Part shown: piece by piece, positions 25,571 through 35,237 of the stretch | Numbering within the stretch: position 1 is the stretch's first letter | Layout: every line of letters begins with the position of its first letter | Assembly (NCBI RefSeq): GCF_907177275.1 | Contig: NZ_CAJSLV010000061.1 | Coordinates: 44,030-108,029, forward strand | Reading direction: 5' to 3' | Origin: Actinacidiphila cocklensis | Lineage (GTDB): Bacteria > Actinomycetota > Actinomycetes > Streptomycetales > Streptomycetaceae | DNA: 64,000 bases | The notes under the pieces: generated by a model | Databases searched by the model: none | The model's input: the letters and a program-made list of their open reading frames with translations, nothing else | What the model was told of the DNA's origin: nothing | Made by a program: the position numbers and the translations under genes

Positions 25571-25593
25571 AGGGGCGCGGGGAACTGCGCGAC
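25571..25593 (+). repeat. Dispersed repeat, single copy of the GGGGCGCGGGGAACTGCGCG family
   Basis: The block reads A followed by GGGGCGCGGGGAACTGCGCG and AC. Almost the same block occurs at 42136-42160, inverted at 42241-42265, and as a tight hairpin at 47698-47736. All are between genes. Confidence 0.75.
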
Positions 25594-25688
25594 AAGCCAC
25601 TCACCGGGGGAAGGTCCCGGGACGGGCGGGCGGGGCAGCCCGGGGGAAGCCGCCTCAGCCCCGGCCGGAGGCCGTACGCTGGCTCATT

Positions 25689-26414
25689 GTGACCGATCGG
25701 ATTCCGCTCTTCCCCTTGGGTGCCACCCTCTTCCCCGGCCTCGTGCTCCCGCTGAACGTCTTCGAAGAGCGCTACCGCGCCCTGGTAGCGGATCTGCTCG
25801 CCCTCCCGGAGGACGCCCCGCGGCGGTTCGGCGTGGTCGCGATCAAGAACGGCCAGGAGGTCGCCCCGACGGGCCAGGACGGCCGGGCCGACGGCGCGGC
25901 CGCGGGCCTGGGCGACGACCCGCTCGCCGCCCTGCACGGCGTCGGCTGCATCGCCGACGCGACGGGCATCGCCGCCCGCGACGACGGCAGCTACGAACTC
26001 GTCGCCACCGGCCTGCTCCGCTTCAAGCTGCTGTCGCTGGACGTCAGCGGCACGTATCTGACCGCGGAGATCGAGGAGGTCCCGGAGGACCCGGGCGGTG
26101 GCGCGGGCGCGGGCGCGCTGGCCTCCCAGGTGACCCGGGTGTTCGGCACGTACCAGAAGCGGCTGGCGGGGGCACGGGAGCGCACCCTGGCGCCGGGCCA
26201 GGAGTTCCCCGACGACCCGACCGTGCTGTCGTATCTGGTGGCGGCCGCGCTGATCGCCGAGACCCCGGTGAAGCAGGCGCTGCTGGAGGAACCGGACAGC
26301 GCGTCCCGGCTGGCCGCGGAGCTGCGGCTGCTGCGCCGCGAGACGGCGGTCATCGAGAAGCTGCCGTCGCTGCCCGCGGTCGATCTGACCAGCCAGCCGA
26401 TCAGCGCGAACTGA
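25689..26414 (+). CDS. LON N-terminal-domain (substrate-binding) protein
   Basis: 241 residues containing only the Lon N-terminal domain (PUA-like plus helical part), no AAA+ or protease domain. The family start IPLFPLGATLFPGLVLPLNVFEERYRAL is very clear, followed by FGVVAIKNGQEV, VGCIADATGI and the helical C-terminus DDPTVLSYLVAAALIAETPVKQALLEEPDSASRLAAELRLLRRE. Role unknown, perhaps peptide or protein binding. GTG start at 25689. One base separates it from the ybaK start, so the pair is cotranscribed. Confidence 0.9.
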   Translation: MTDRIPLFPLGATLFPGLVLPLNVFEERYRALVADLLALPEDAPRRFGVVAIKNGQEVAPTGQDGRADGAAAGLGDDPLAALHGVGCIADATGIAARDDGSYELVATGLLRFKLLSLDVSGTYLTAEIEEVPEDPGGGAGAGALASQVTRVFGTYQKRLAGARERTLAPGQEFPDDPTVLSYLVAAALIAETPVKQALLEEPDSASRLAAELRLLRRETAVIEKLPSLPAVDLTSQPISAN

Positions 26415-26415
26415 C

Positions 26416-26955
26416 GTGGCCAAGAAGCGGGCCGGCGGCGCCGGCGGAACCCCCGCGACCGTCGCGCTGGAGAAGGCGGGCGTGCCCTTCACCGTGCACT
26501 CCTACACGCACGACCCTCCCCCAGAGCAGGGCCTGGGGGTACCCCCATCTCGCTTCGCTCGCGGCCTGTCGTACGGCGAGGAGGCCGCGAAAGCGCTCGG
26601 GACGAGTCCTGAGCGCGTGTTCAAGACGCTGGTCGCCGACGTCGACGGGGCGCTGACCGTCGCGGTCGTCCCCGTCGCGGGGTCGCTGGACCTCAAGGCG
26701 CTGGCCGCCGCGGCGGGCGGCAAGCGGGCCGCGATGGCGGACCCGGCGGCGGCCGAGCGCAGCAGCGGCTACGTGCTCGGCGGGATCTCGCCGCTGGGCC
26801 AGCGCAAGGCGCTCCCGACGGTCCTGGACAGCTCGGCCGAGGGCTTCGAGACGGTCTTCGTCTCGGCGGGCAGGCGCGGGCTCGAAGTGGAGCTGGCGCC
26901 GGCCGACCTCCGCGCACTGACCTCGGCGGTCTCCGCGCCGATCGCCCGCGCCTGA
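26416..26955 (+). CDS. ybaK: Cys-tRNA(Pro)/Cys-tRNA(Cys) deacylase YbaK
   Basis: 179 residues of the YbaK/ProX editing family, which hydrolyses mis-charged Cys-tRNA(Pro). Motifs VFKTLVADVDG (catalytic lysine), AVVPVAGSLDLKALA, GYVLGGISPLGQRKALPTVLD and VFVSAGRRGLEVELAP are typical. After YTHDP, where other YbaK continue directly to the SYGEEAA helix, this protein has about 17 extra residues (PPPEQGLGVPPSRFARG) produced by a palindromic DNA repeat. The insertion is in a surface loop before the conserved helix and appears tolerated. GTG start at 26416. Confidence 0.93.
   Translation: MAKKRAGGAGGTPATVALEKAGVPFTVHSYTHDPPPEQGLGVPPSRFARGLSYGEEAAKALGTSPERVFKTLVADVDGALTVAVVPVAGSLDLKALAAAAGGKRAAMADPAAAERSSGYVLGGISPLGQRKALPTVLDSSAEGFETVFVSAGRRGLEVELAPADLRALTSAVSAPIARA
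26512..26556. repeat. Palindromic repeat inserted in frame in ybaK
   Basis: GACCCTCCCCCAG and CTGGGGGTACCCCC flank an 8-nt loop, giving a 7-bp stem CCCCCAG/CTGGGGG; a trailing segment with TCTCGCTTCGCTCGCGG forms a second small palindrome. It shares its outer arms with the copy at 23973-24006 but has a different loop. Confidence 0.75.
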
Positions 26956-26976
26956 GCGAAGCGACACACGGCGGCA

Positions 26977-27023
26977 CCCCCAGACCAAGCGCCGGGTGGC
27001 AACAACCCCCAGGCGAAGCGCCG
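26977..27023. repeat. Short direct repeat between ybaK and the next gene
   Basis: CCCCCAGACCAAGCGCCG (26977-26994) and CCCCCAGGCGAAGCGCCG (27006-27023) differ at two positions. They lie in the short convergent gap, where a terminator would be expected, but they are direct rather than inverted. Confidence 0.5.
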
Positions 27024-27028
27024 AGGGC

Positions 27029-27727
27029 CTACTCCTTCGACGGCGGCTCGTCCGGAGGCGAGTCGGGCGAGGCAGGCGGGGCGGGCGGCGGTGCCGCGGG
27101 CGTCCAGTACGCCTCGGGCGGCACGCCCTTCCCGTCGTCCTCCGGCTCCCGCGGGCCGAACGCGGACGTCAGCACCAGGTGCACGACCATCGCCGCGACC
27201 GACCAGGCGACCAGCGCGGACTTGGCCCGCAGCTCCAGCGGGGCGTCGAAGACGACCTTCGGGCCGACGGCGGTGGCGTGCGCCACGATGTCGGTGTCGG
27301 GGCCGAGCCAGATGCCGAGCCGCCAGCCGACGACCGAGGCCAGCACGCCGCCCGCCGCGAGCCCGAGGACGACGCCGACCCCGCCGCGCCGGTAGCGCCA
27401 GAAGACCGCGGCGGCGGTGAGGATGCCGAGGCCGGCCGCGATGAGCGCGAAGGTGCCGTCGCCGCCGATGGCCTCCTCGCCCTCGGTGTCCTTGAGGTAG
27501 ACCGCCTTGCCGTCGGAGACCAGCGGCACCCGGGGCGACAGCCACAGCCACAGCAGGCCGAGCGCGATCCCGCAGACCGTGACCAGCAGCGCGACCAGCG
27601 CGCCCCTGCGGGCCTCGGAGAGCACCGCCTTCGTACGGTCCTCGCCCTTGCCTGGGCCGGACCCGCCGGATCCCGGGTAGGGCGGCAGGTGCGACGAGTG
27701 GTCGTGGGGAGTCAGGGGAGCGGTCAC
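27029..27727 (-). CDS. Four-helix integral membrane protein, unknown function
   Basis: 232 residues: polar start, helices near 43-63, 92-110, 118-140 and 170-190, and a Pro/Ser/Glu-rich C-terminal tail (TPAAPPPAPPASPDSPPDEPPSKE). The organisation matches the actinobacterial DUF2567-like membrane proteins, but I hold that family name loosely. An extracellular loop SPRVPLVSDGKAVYLKDTEGEEAIGGDG lies between helices 1 and 2. GTG start at 27727. The ABC permease gene ends 34 bp upstream on the same strand. Confidence 0.65.
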   Translation of the reverse strand: MTAPLTPHDHSSHLPPYPGSGGSGPGKGEDRTKAVLSEARRGALVALLVTVCGIALGLLWLWLSPRVPLVSDGKAVYLKDTEGEEAIGGDGTFALIAAGLGILTAAAVFWRYRRGGVGVVLGLAAGGVLASVVGWRLGIWLGPDTDIVAHATAVGPKVVFDAPLELRAKSALVAWSVAAMVVHLVLTSAFGPREPEDDGKGVPPEAYWTPAAPPPAPPASPDSPPDEPPSKE

Positions 27728-27761
27728 CTGCCCATCGTGCCAGGTCCGGCTGTGGGACGCC

Positions 27762-28576
27762 TCACCGGCAGGCAGCCCTGCGGTAGGCCCAGGTGGCGAC
27801 GGCCAGCGAGGCCACGCCGACCGCGGCGCACACCGACAGGTCGCCGGCGACCGCGGCCCAGTCGGTGCCGGAGCTGCCGCCCAGCGTGCGGGCGAAGGCC
27901 TCGACGCCGTAGGTGGACGGCAGCAGGTCGCGGACCCAGCCGACGGGCGCGGGCAGGTGCGAGGCGGGCAGCACGCCGAGCAGCAGGGCCGCGGACATGC
28001 CGAGCTGGCCGAAGAGCGTGGCGATCTCCTGCCGGGGCGCGAGCAGCCCGAGGGCGGCCCCGAGCCCGGACAGGGCGGCGCCGGCCAGCGGGATCACCAC
28101 GGCGAGCACCCACAGGGTGGTCAGCGTGAGGTGGAAGAGCACGCAGCCGACGAGCGCGGTGAGCAGGGTGCCCGGCACCGTGAAGGACGCGTACGCGCCC
28201 GCGGCGCCCAGCACGACGGCGGCGGGCGGCACCGGCAGGGTGGCGTAGTGGTCGAGGCCGCCTGAGGCCCGTAGCTGGCCGAAGTACTGCGCGAGCAGGT
28301 TGAGGGCCACGAAGGCGACCACGAGGACGCTGGAGCCGGCGACGACGGCCCGTGCGGCCTCGCCGTCGCCCGCCTCGACGACCCCGCGCATCATGACCAT
28401 GATCCCGATGGACTGGAAGGTGGCCACGAACAGCAGCGGGATCCGCGCCACCCGGGCGCGGGAGAGCTGGGCGCGGTAGACGGCCGCGAACGCGGACCCC
28501 ATCCGTGCGCGGGGCGCCAGCGGCGCGGGGGCCGCCACGGCGGCGGGGTGCGGGTCGGCCACCCGGATCTGCGTGG

Positions 28577-28580
<4 letters not shown>
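27762..28580 (-). CDS. ABC-2 type transporter permease
   Basis: 272 residues with six membrane helices, ABC-2 (DrrB-like) topology. The first cytosolic segment AFAAVYRAQLSRARVARIPLL leads into helix 1 and the C-terminal PSTYGVEAFARTLGG is the characteristic loop before the last helix. It overlaps the ATPase gene by 4 bp (GTGA, 28577-28580) and forms an exporter with it. Substrate unknown. Confidence 0.9.
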
Positions 28581-29629
<1,049 letters not shown>

Positions 29630-29732
29630 GAGGATCGAGCCTACGCGGCGCGGACGGATCGTGCCGCAACGGGGGTTGTGCGCGGCAGCGCGGAATCGCC
29701 CCGGGAGGCGCTCCCGGGGCCGGTCCGCGCGA

Positions 29733-30983
29733 TCAGTCGCCGTTCTGGTTGTGGTCGGTACCGGTACGCGCGTCGACCTCGCGCCAGAATCCGGCCCTGA
29801 TCGCGTACCGGTCGTGCTCGTCGATCTGGTCGTCCTTGTGGGCGAGCAGGCCGAAACGGGCGGCGTACCGCAGCAGCTCGCCGTCGATCCGGTGCGGGAC
29901 CCGGGGGTAGTGCGTGGACAGCTGCTGGAGCTGTGCGGAGTCGGTGAGGCGGGCGGTGAAGCGGCGGGCGAAGACCTGGCCGACCTCGTACGGGTCGCCG
30001 CTGACGGCGGTGATGTCGGCCTCCCGGTCGGCCCAGCGCTGCTCGGCGGTGGTCAGCTGGGCCAGGGTGGGCAGGCCGCTGGTGTCGGGCACGTCGGGGC
30101 CGCCGGCGCCCCGGTCGGTCCAGTTCTTGTCGGACGACCAGCGCAGGGTGGCGTTGGGCGCCGGGTGCCCGGCGGCCGGCGGGGCGGGGTGCGGCTTGCC
30201 GAGGCCGGCCAGGTCCTTGGGGGTGGGTACGCCCTTGCCGCCACCGGCCGGTTCGGCGGGCTCGGCGGCCGGCGTCGTGCCGTTCTGCTCGGGGTGCGGG
30301 GTGTGCGGCGGGTGTGCGGGGTGCGGCTCCTGGGTGCGCGTCCCGGCGGCGGACTCCGGGAGCGGTGCGGCCAGGATCGCGACGATCTCCGGGCCGAGGT
30401 CGGGCCGGGAGGTGTTCACCGGAGGGCAGACCCCGTCCCGCGACCTGATCGCGGCGGTGATCCACTCCCGGTCCAACACCCGGCGCTCGTCGGCCTCGGC
30501 GACCAGGTCCTCCGACTGGTTGTAGTCGCCGTCGGCGGCCTGTACGGCCCACAGGTGGACGGCGACGCCGTGCTCCTTGGCGGACATCATGCCGGGCAGC
30601 AGATCGCCGTCACCGGTGACCAGGACGATGTCGGAGCAGGCCCGGTTGCGGGCGAGTTCCGACAGCTCGGCGTGCATGGCGGCGTCGACGCCCTTCTGCG
30701 CCCACCGGCCGTCCGTACGGGTGAGCGCGCCGAGCCGCACGGTCACCCGGGGCATCACCCGCAGCCTGCGGTGTTCGGGTTGCGGAACGCGGTCGGGTGC
30801 GCCGTCGAACCAGTAGATGCGCAGCAGCGGCTGGCCGGTCTCGCGTTCCGCCCTTTCCCGCAGGCCAGCCACGACGGCGGCATGATCCACGACAATCCGG
30901 GAACGAGACGGCTCACCGGCAAGAAGACTTGCTGCTGCGCCCAGTAGGTATCCGGCGTCCACCAGGACGACGCAGCGGTCCAT
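29733..30983 (-). CDS. NYN-domain (PIN-like) putative RNA-processing protein
   Basis: 416 residues. The N-terminal 170 residues are a NYN (LabA/N4BP1-type PIN) domain with the acidic catalytic-site residues visible in CVVLVDAGYLLGAA, QKGVDAAMHAELSELA and DIVLVTGDGDLLPGM. A long Pro-rich linker (about 190-300) is followed by a C-terminal domain with DPYEVGQVFARRFTARL and FGLLAHKDDQIDEHDRYAIRAGFW, which looks like a small helical nucleic-acid-binding module. NYN proteins are generally single-strand RNases; no target is known here. ATG at 30983 has GAGG at good distance. Confidence 0.85.
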   Translation of the reverse strand: MDRCVVLVDAGYLLGAAASLLAGEPSRSRIVVDHAAVVAGLRERAERETGQPLLRIYWFDGAPDRVPQPEHRRLRVMPRVTVRLGALTRTDGRWAQKGVDAAMHAELSELARNRACSDIVLVTGDGDLLPGMMSAKEHGVAVHLWAVQAADGDYNQSEDLVAEADERRVLDREWITAAIRSRDGVCPPVNTSRPDLGPEIVAILAAPLPESAAGTRTQEPHPAHPPHTPHPEQNGTTPAAEPAEPAGGGKGVPTPKDLAGLGKPHPAPPAAGHPAPNATLRWSSDKNWTDRGAGGPDVPDTSGLPTLAQLTTAEQRWADREADITAVSGDPYEVGQVFARRFTARLTDSAQLQQLSTHYPRVPHRIDGELLRYAARFGLLAHKDDQIDEHDRYAIRAGFWREVDARTGTDHNQNGD

Positions 30984-31256
30984 ATCGCACCTCTTCCGGT
31001 CGCCCCCTGGGTCCTGAATCCCCTCAGGCTCCCCCGAGTCTGCCCGAATGCGGGGGCGTTATGAGCTGGAACGCGATCTTCGGCGTGGCGGTCGTGCCAT
31101 TTCAGTCACACCTGCCCCGTCAACTGCCCGAAATGCGCGCTTCGTACTCCCGTGCAAATCTGATGGCGGCCGCTCGGCCACGAGGCCCGCGGGGGCACCA
31201 AGCCCGCTGCGTGGCAGGCCCTTCGGCCGTCATCCCCTCATCAGGAAGGCACGACA

Positions 31257-31433
31257 GTGGCTAAGAACCGGAACCAGAACCCGAACCGCCGGCCCGAGCA
31301 GCACCAGGACCAGCAGCGCAACTCCGCCACGGAGGCCCAGGAGCAGGAGCGCAGCCACCAGGCGGAAGAGCGCTCGATGCCCGCGGCCACGCAGGTGCCG
31401 CGCAAGCAGCAGAAGCGGTTCGGCCACAACTGA
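31257..31433 (+). CDS. Small charged Gln/Asn/Arg-rich protein
   Basis: 58 residues starting at GTG 31257 with AGGAAGG 7-8 bp upstream: VAKNRNQNPNRRPEQHQDQQ..., ending KQQKRFGHN. It is very polar, disordered in appearance and basic at both ends. Similar tiny MAKNRNQNR-type proteins are widespread in Streptomyces. Function unknown; nucleic-acid binding is a possibility only from charge. It converges on dnaE, with a hairpin between them. Confidence 0.8.
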   Translation: MAKNRNQNPNRRPEQHQDQQRNSATEAQEQERSHQAEERSMPAATQVPRKQQKRFGHN

Positions 31434-31467
31434 ACGTGCCGGACCTGCCGTTGGGCGGCAGGCATGA

Positions 31468-31497
31468 GCGGGGGTGCCCCTTCGGGGGCGCCCCCGC
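31468..31497. terminator. Convergent terminator with UUCG tetraloop
   Basis: GCGGGGGTGCCCC and GGGGCGCCCCCGC-type arms (31468-31480 / 31485-31497) form a 13-bp stem, one G-U pair, capped by C(TTCG)G, an especially stable tetraloop. It lies between the small basic gene and dnaE, which converge. Confidence 0.85.
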
Positions 31498-31517
31498 GCT
31501 GGTTTGGCCGGTTGGCG

Positions 31518-34500
31518 TCAGCCCGCCTGCTGGCCCGCGCCCAGGCAGGCGGGACCCAGCAGCGCCTTGAGGTCGCCGAACAGCGAGGGATCGGCGGTCA
31601 CCCGGTGCCGGTCCAGCCGCAGCACCGTGGTGGACCGCACGCCCTGCAACCGCACCCGCACCTCGGTGTTGCCCTTGTGGCTGGCCAGCACCTCGCCGAG
31701 CCTGGCCACCAGCGGCGGGGTGACCTTGACCGTCGGGATGGAGATGCTCACCGGCGCGTTGGTGCCGACGTCGGTCAGGTCGGGGACCATCAGCTCCATG
31801 GCGACCAGCCGCGGGATGTCCTCGCGCTTGTCGAGCCGCCCCTTGACGAAGACCACCGCGTCCTCCATCAGTTGGGTGGACACCAGCTGGTAGGTCGCGG
31901 GGAAGAACATGCAGTCCACCGTGCCGGCCAGGTCCTCGACGGTGGCGATCGCCCAGGCGTTGCCCTGCTTGGTCATCTTGCGCTGCAGCCCGGAGATGAT
32001 GCCGCCGATGGTGACGATCGCACCGTCCTGGTAGTCGCCGGCCAGCGCGGCGATGGCGGCGTCGGTCTTGTCGTTGAGGATGTGCTCGATCCCGAACAGC
32101 GGGTGGTCGGACACGTACAGGCCGAGCATCTCGCGCTCCTGGGCGAGCAGATACGTCTTGTCCCACTCGATGTCGGAGAAGACCACGTCCATGCCGAAGG
32201 CGGGACCGTCGTCCGCGTCCTCCTCGCCCATGCCGCCGAAGAGGTCGAACTGCCCCTCGGCCTCCTTGCGCTTGACCTGCACCACGTTGTCGATCATCGA
32301 CTCGAAGTGCTCGGTCAGGCCGCGCCTGGTGTGCTTCATGGTGTCGAAGGCGCCGGCCTTGATCAGCGACTCGACGGTGCGCTTGTTGCAGACCACCACC
32401 TCGACCTTGTCCAGGAAGTCGGGGAAGCTCCCGTAGCGGCCCTTGGACTTGCGGCACCTGACCACGGACTCGACCACGTTCTGCCCGACGTTGCGGACCG
32501 CGGTGAGGCCGAAGACGATCGTGTCGTCGCCGCGCGGGGTGAAGTTGGCGTTGGACTCGTTCACGTCCGGCGGCAGCACCTTGATGCCCATCCGGCGGCA
32601 CTCGTTGAGGTAGAGCGCCATCTTGTCCTTGTCGTCCTTGACCGACGTCAGCAGGCCCGCCATGTACTCGGCCGGGTAGTTCGCCTTGAGATACGCGGTC
32701 CAGTACGACACCAGGCCGTACGCGGCGGAGTGCGCCTTGTTGAAGGCGTATCCCGCGAAGGGCACCAGCACGTCCCAGACCGCCTGGATGGCCTGGTCGG
32801 AGTAGCCGCGCTCGCGCATGCCGGCCTGGAAGGGGATGAACTCCTTGTCCAGGACCTCCTTCTTCTTCTTGCCCATCGCCCGGCGCAGCAGGTCGGCCTG
32901 GCCCAGCGAGTAGCCGGCCAGCACCTGGGCGGCCTTCTGCACCTGCTCCTGGTAGACGATGAGGCCGTAGGTGACCTCCAGGACCTCGCGGAGCGGTTCC
33001 TCCAGCTCCTTGTGGATCGGGGTGATCTCCTGCTGCTTGTTCTTGCGCAGCGCGTAGTTGATGTGCGAGTTCATGCCCATCGGGCCGGGCCGGTAGAGGG
33101 CCGAGACGGCGGAGATGTCCTCGAAGTTGTCCGGTTTCATCATCCGCAGCAGGGCGCGCATGGGGCCGCCGTCGAACTGGAAGACGCCCAGGGTGTCGCC
33201 GCGGCCCAGCAGGGCGTAGGTGTTGGGGTCGTCCAGCGGCAGCGAGAGCAGGTCGATGTCGATGCCCTTGTTGGCCTTGATCGACTTGACCGCGTCATCC
33301 ATGATCGTCAGGTTGCGCAGGCCCAGGAAGTCCATCTTGAGCAGGCCGAGCGACTCGCAGCTCGGGTAGTCCCACTGCGTCACGACCGCGCCGTCGTTCT
33401 TCGGCGAGAAGATCGGCACGTGGTCGATCAGCGGCTCGGCGGACATGATCACGCCGGCCGCGTGCACGCCCATCTGCCGGACCAGGCCCTCGATGCCCTT
33501 CGCCGAGTTGATCACCTTGGTGACGTCCGGCTCGTTCTCGTACATCGCCCGGACCTCGCCCGCCTCGCTGTAGCGGGGGTGGTCCTTGTCGGTGATGCCG
33601 GACAGCGGGATGCCCTTGCCGAGGACGTCGGCGGGCATCGCCTTGGTGATCCGGTCGCCCATCGAGAACGGGTACCCCAGCACCCGGGCCGAGTCCTTGA
33701 TCGCGGCCTTGGCCTTGATGGTGCCGTAGGTGGCGATCTGGGCGACCTTGTCGGAGCCGTACTTCTCCGTCACGTACCGGATGACCTCGCCGCGCCTGCG
33801 CTCGTCGAAGTCGATGTCGACGTCGGGCATGGAGATGCGCTCGGGGTTCAGGAACCGCTCGAAGATCAGGCCGTGCGGGACCGGGTCGAGGTCGGTGATG
33901 CCCATCGCGTACGCGACGATCGAGCCGGCTGCGGAGCCGCGGCCGGGGCCGACCGCGATGCCGTTGTTCTTCGCCCACATGATGAAGTCGGCGACCACCA
34001 GGAAGTACCCGGGGAAGCCCATCTGGACGATGGTGTCCATCTCGTAGTCCGCGAGCTTCTGCCGGTCCTCGGGGATGCCGCCGGGGAAGCGCCTGCCCAT
34101 GCCGCGGGCGACCTCCTCGCGGAACCAGGTGACCTCCGTGTAGCCCTCGGGCACGTCGAACTTGGGCATGAGGTTCCGGAACTTGAACATGCCCTCGGTG
34201 TCGACCCGGTCGGCGATCAGCAGCTGGCTGTTGCGGCAGCCCTCCTGCCAGGCGTCGGAGGAGTCGATCGCGTACATCTCGGCCGCGGACTTCAGGTAGT
34301 AGCCGGAGCCGTCGAACTTGAACCGGCCCGGGTCCGTCATGTTCGAGCCGGTCTGGATGCACAGCAGGGTGTCGTGCGCGGACGACTCCTGCGCGTAGGT
34401 GTAGTGCGAGTCGTTGGTGACCACGAACGGCGCGTTGAGCTTCTTCGAGATCTCCATCAGGCCGTCCCTGGCCCTGCGGTCGATGTCGATGCCGTGGTCC

Positions 34501-35072
34501 ATGATCTCGACGAAGAAGTTCTCCTTGCCGAAGATGTCCTGGTACTCGGACGCGGCCTTGATCGCCTCGTCCATCTGCCCCAGCCTGATCCGGGTGGAGA
34601 CCTCGCCCGAGGGGCAGCCGGTGGTGCCCATCAGGCCCTCGGCGTACTCGCTGAGCAGTTCGCGGTCCATCCGGGGCTTGCGGAAGTAGCCCTCGAAGGA
34701 CGCGCGGGACTGGGCGCGGAAGAGGTTGTGCAGCCCGACCTGGTTGCGCGCCCAGATGGTCATGTGGGTGTACGCGCCCGCGCCGGAGACGTCGTCGCCC
34801 TTCTGGTGCGGGGCGCCCCACTTGACCGGCTTGTTGTACCGCCGCGACTCGGGCGCCAGATACGCCTCGATGCCCATGACCGGGGTCACACCGGCGGCCT
34901 GGGCCTGGTGGAAGAAGTCGTAGGCCCCGTGCAGGTTGCCGTGGTCGGTGATGGCCACATGGCTCATCTCCATCTCGTTGCACGCCTTGAACATGTCCTT
35001 CAGTCGCGCCGCTCCGTCCAGCAGCGAGTACTGGGTGTGGACGTGCAGGTGAGTGAAGGGCTGATCGGTCAA
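31518..35072 (-). CDS. dnaE: DNA polymerase III alpha subunit
   Basis: The replicative polymerase subunit, 1184 residues, DnaE1 type. The N-terminal PHP domain starts FTHLHVHTQYSLLDGAA. The polymerase catalytic aspartates are in SMPDVDIDFDERRRGEV, preceded by GPGRGSAAGS; the helix-hairpin-helix, GYAFNKAHSAAYGL, and the OB-fold near VTIGGIISGLQRKMTKQGNAWAIATVEDL follow. The start is TTG at 35072 with GGAGG 10 bp upstream; the frame stays open far upstream to 36755 but that part is antisense to the DUF2252 gene and not homologous. The C-terminus ends shortly after the LRLDRHRV segment as in other Streptomyces. Confidence 0.97.
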   Translation of the reverse strand: MTDQPFTHLHVHTQYSLLDGAARLKDMFKACNEMEMSHVAITDHGNLHGAYDFFHQAQAAGVTPVMGIEAYLAPESRRYNKPVKWGAPHQKGDDVSGAGAYTHMTIWARNQVGLHNLFRAQSRASFEGYFRKPRMDRELLSEYAEGLMGTTGCPSGEVSTRIRLGQMDEAIKAASEYQDIFGKENFFVEIMDHGIDIDRRARDGLMEISKKLNAPFVVTNDSHYTYAQESSAHDTLLCIQTGSNMTDPGRFKFDGSGYYLKSAAEMYAIDSSDAWQEGCRNSQLLIADRVDTEGMFKFRNLMPKFDVPEGYTEVTWFREEVARGMGRRFPGGIPEDRQKLADYEMDTIVQMGFPGYFLVVADFIMWAKNNGIAVGPGRGSAAGSIVAYAMGITDLDPVPHGLIFERFLNPERISMPDVDIDFDERRRGEVIRYVTEKYGSDKVAQIATYGTIKAKAAIKDSARVLGYPFSMGDRITKAMPADVLGKGIPLSGITDKDHPRYSEAGEVRAMYENEPDVTKVINSAKGIEGLVRQMGVHAAGVIMSAEPLIDHVPIFSPKNDGAVVTQWDYPSCESLGLLKMDFLGLRNLTIMDDAVKSIKANKGIDIDLLSLPLDDPNTYALLGRGDTLGVFQFDGGPMRALLRMMKPDNFEDISAVSALYRPGPMGMNSHINYALRKNKQQEITPIHKELEEPLREVLEVTYGLIVYQEQVQKAAQVLAGYSLGQADLLRRAMGKKKKEVLDKEFIPFQAGMRERGYSDQAIQAVWDVLVPFAGYAFNKAHSAAYGLVSYWTAYLKANYPAEYMAGLLTSVKDDKDKMALYLNECRRMGIKVLPPDVNESNANFTPRGDDTIVFGLTAVRNVGQNVVESVVRCRKSKGRYGSFPDFLDKVEVVVCNKRTVESLIKAGAFDTMKHTRRGLTEHFESMIDNVVQVKRKEAEGQFDLFGGMGEEDADDGPAFGMDVVFSDIEWDKTYLLAQEREMLGLYVSDHPLFGIEHILNDKTDAAIAALAGDYQDGAIVTIGGIISGLQRKMTKQGNAWAIATVEDLAGTVDCMFFPATYQLVSTQLMEDAVVFVKGRLDKREDIPRLVAMELMVPDLTDVGTNAPVSISIPTVKVTPPLVARLGEVLASHKGNTEVRVRLQGVRSTTVLRLDRHRVTADPSLFGDLKALLGPACLGAGQQAG

Positions 35073-35237
35073 GGCGGCGACACCTCCGGCGAGAACGGGC
35101 CATCGGAACGGGTTGTCTGGCGGCGTCGGGAAGTCTACGACCCGGGTACGACAGCGCGGGCCGCAACCCGGCGGCGCGCCGGGCGGACCCGGCCGCGGCA
35201 GGCAACCATCCGGGCACCGCGCGTCGTCCCCCCTGTC

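Noticed and set aside
22430..25600. 1056-codon minus-strand frame across hisD and the beta-helix gene
   Set aside because: Different frame from hisD and antisense to the next gene; composition is typical of a shadow.
31464..35237. Very long plus-strand frame running through dnaE into the DUF2252 gene
   Set aside because: The first 1258 codons are the mirror of dnaE; only the last 438 codons (from 35238) match a real family.
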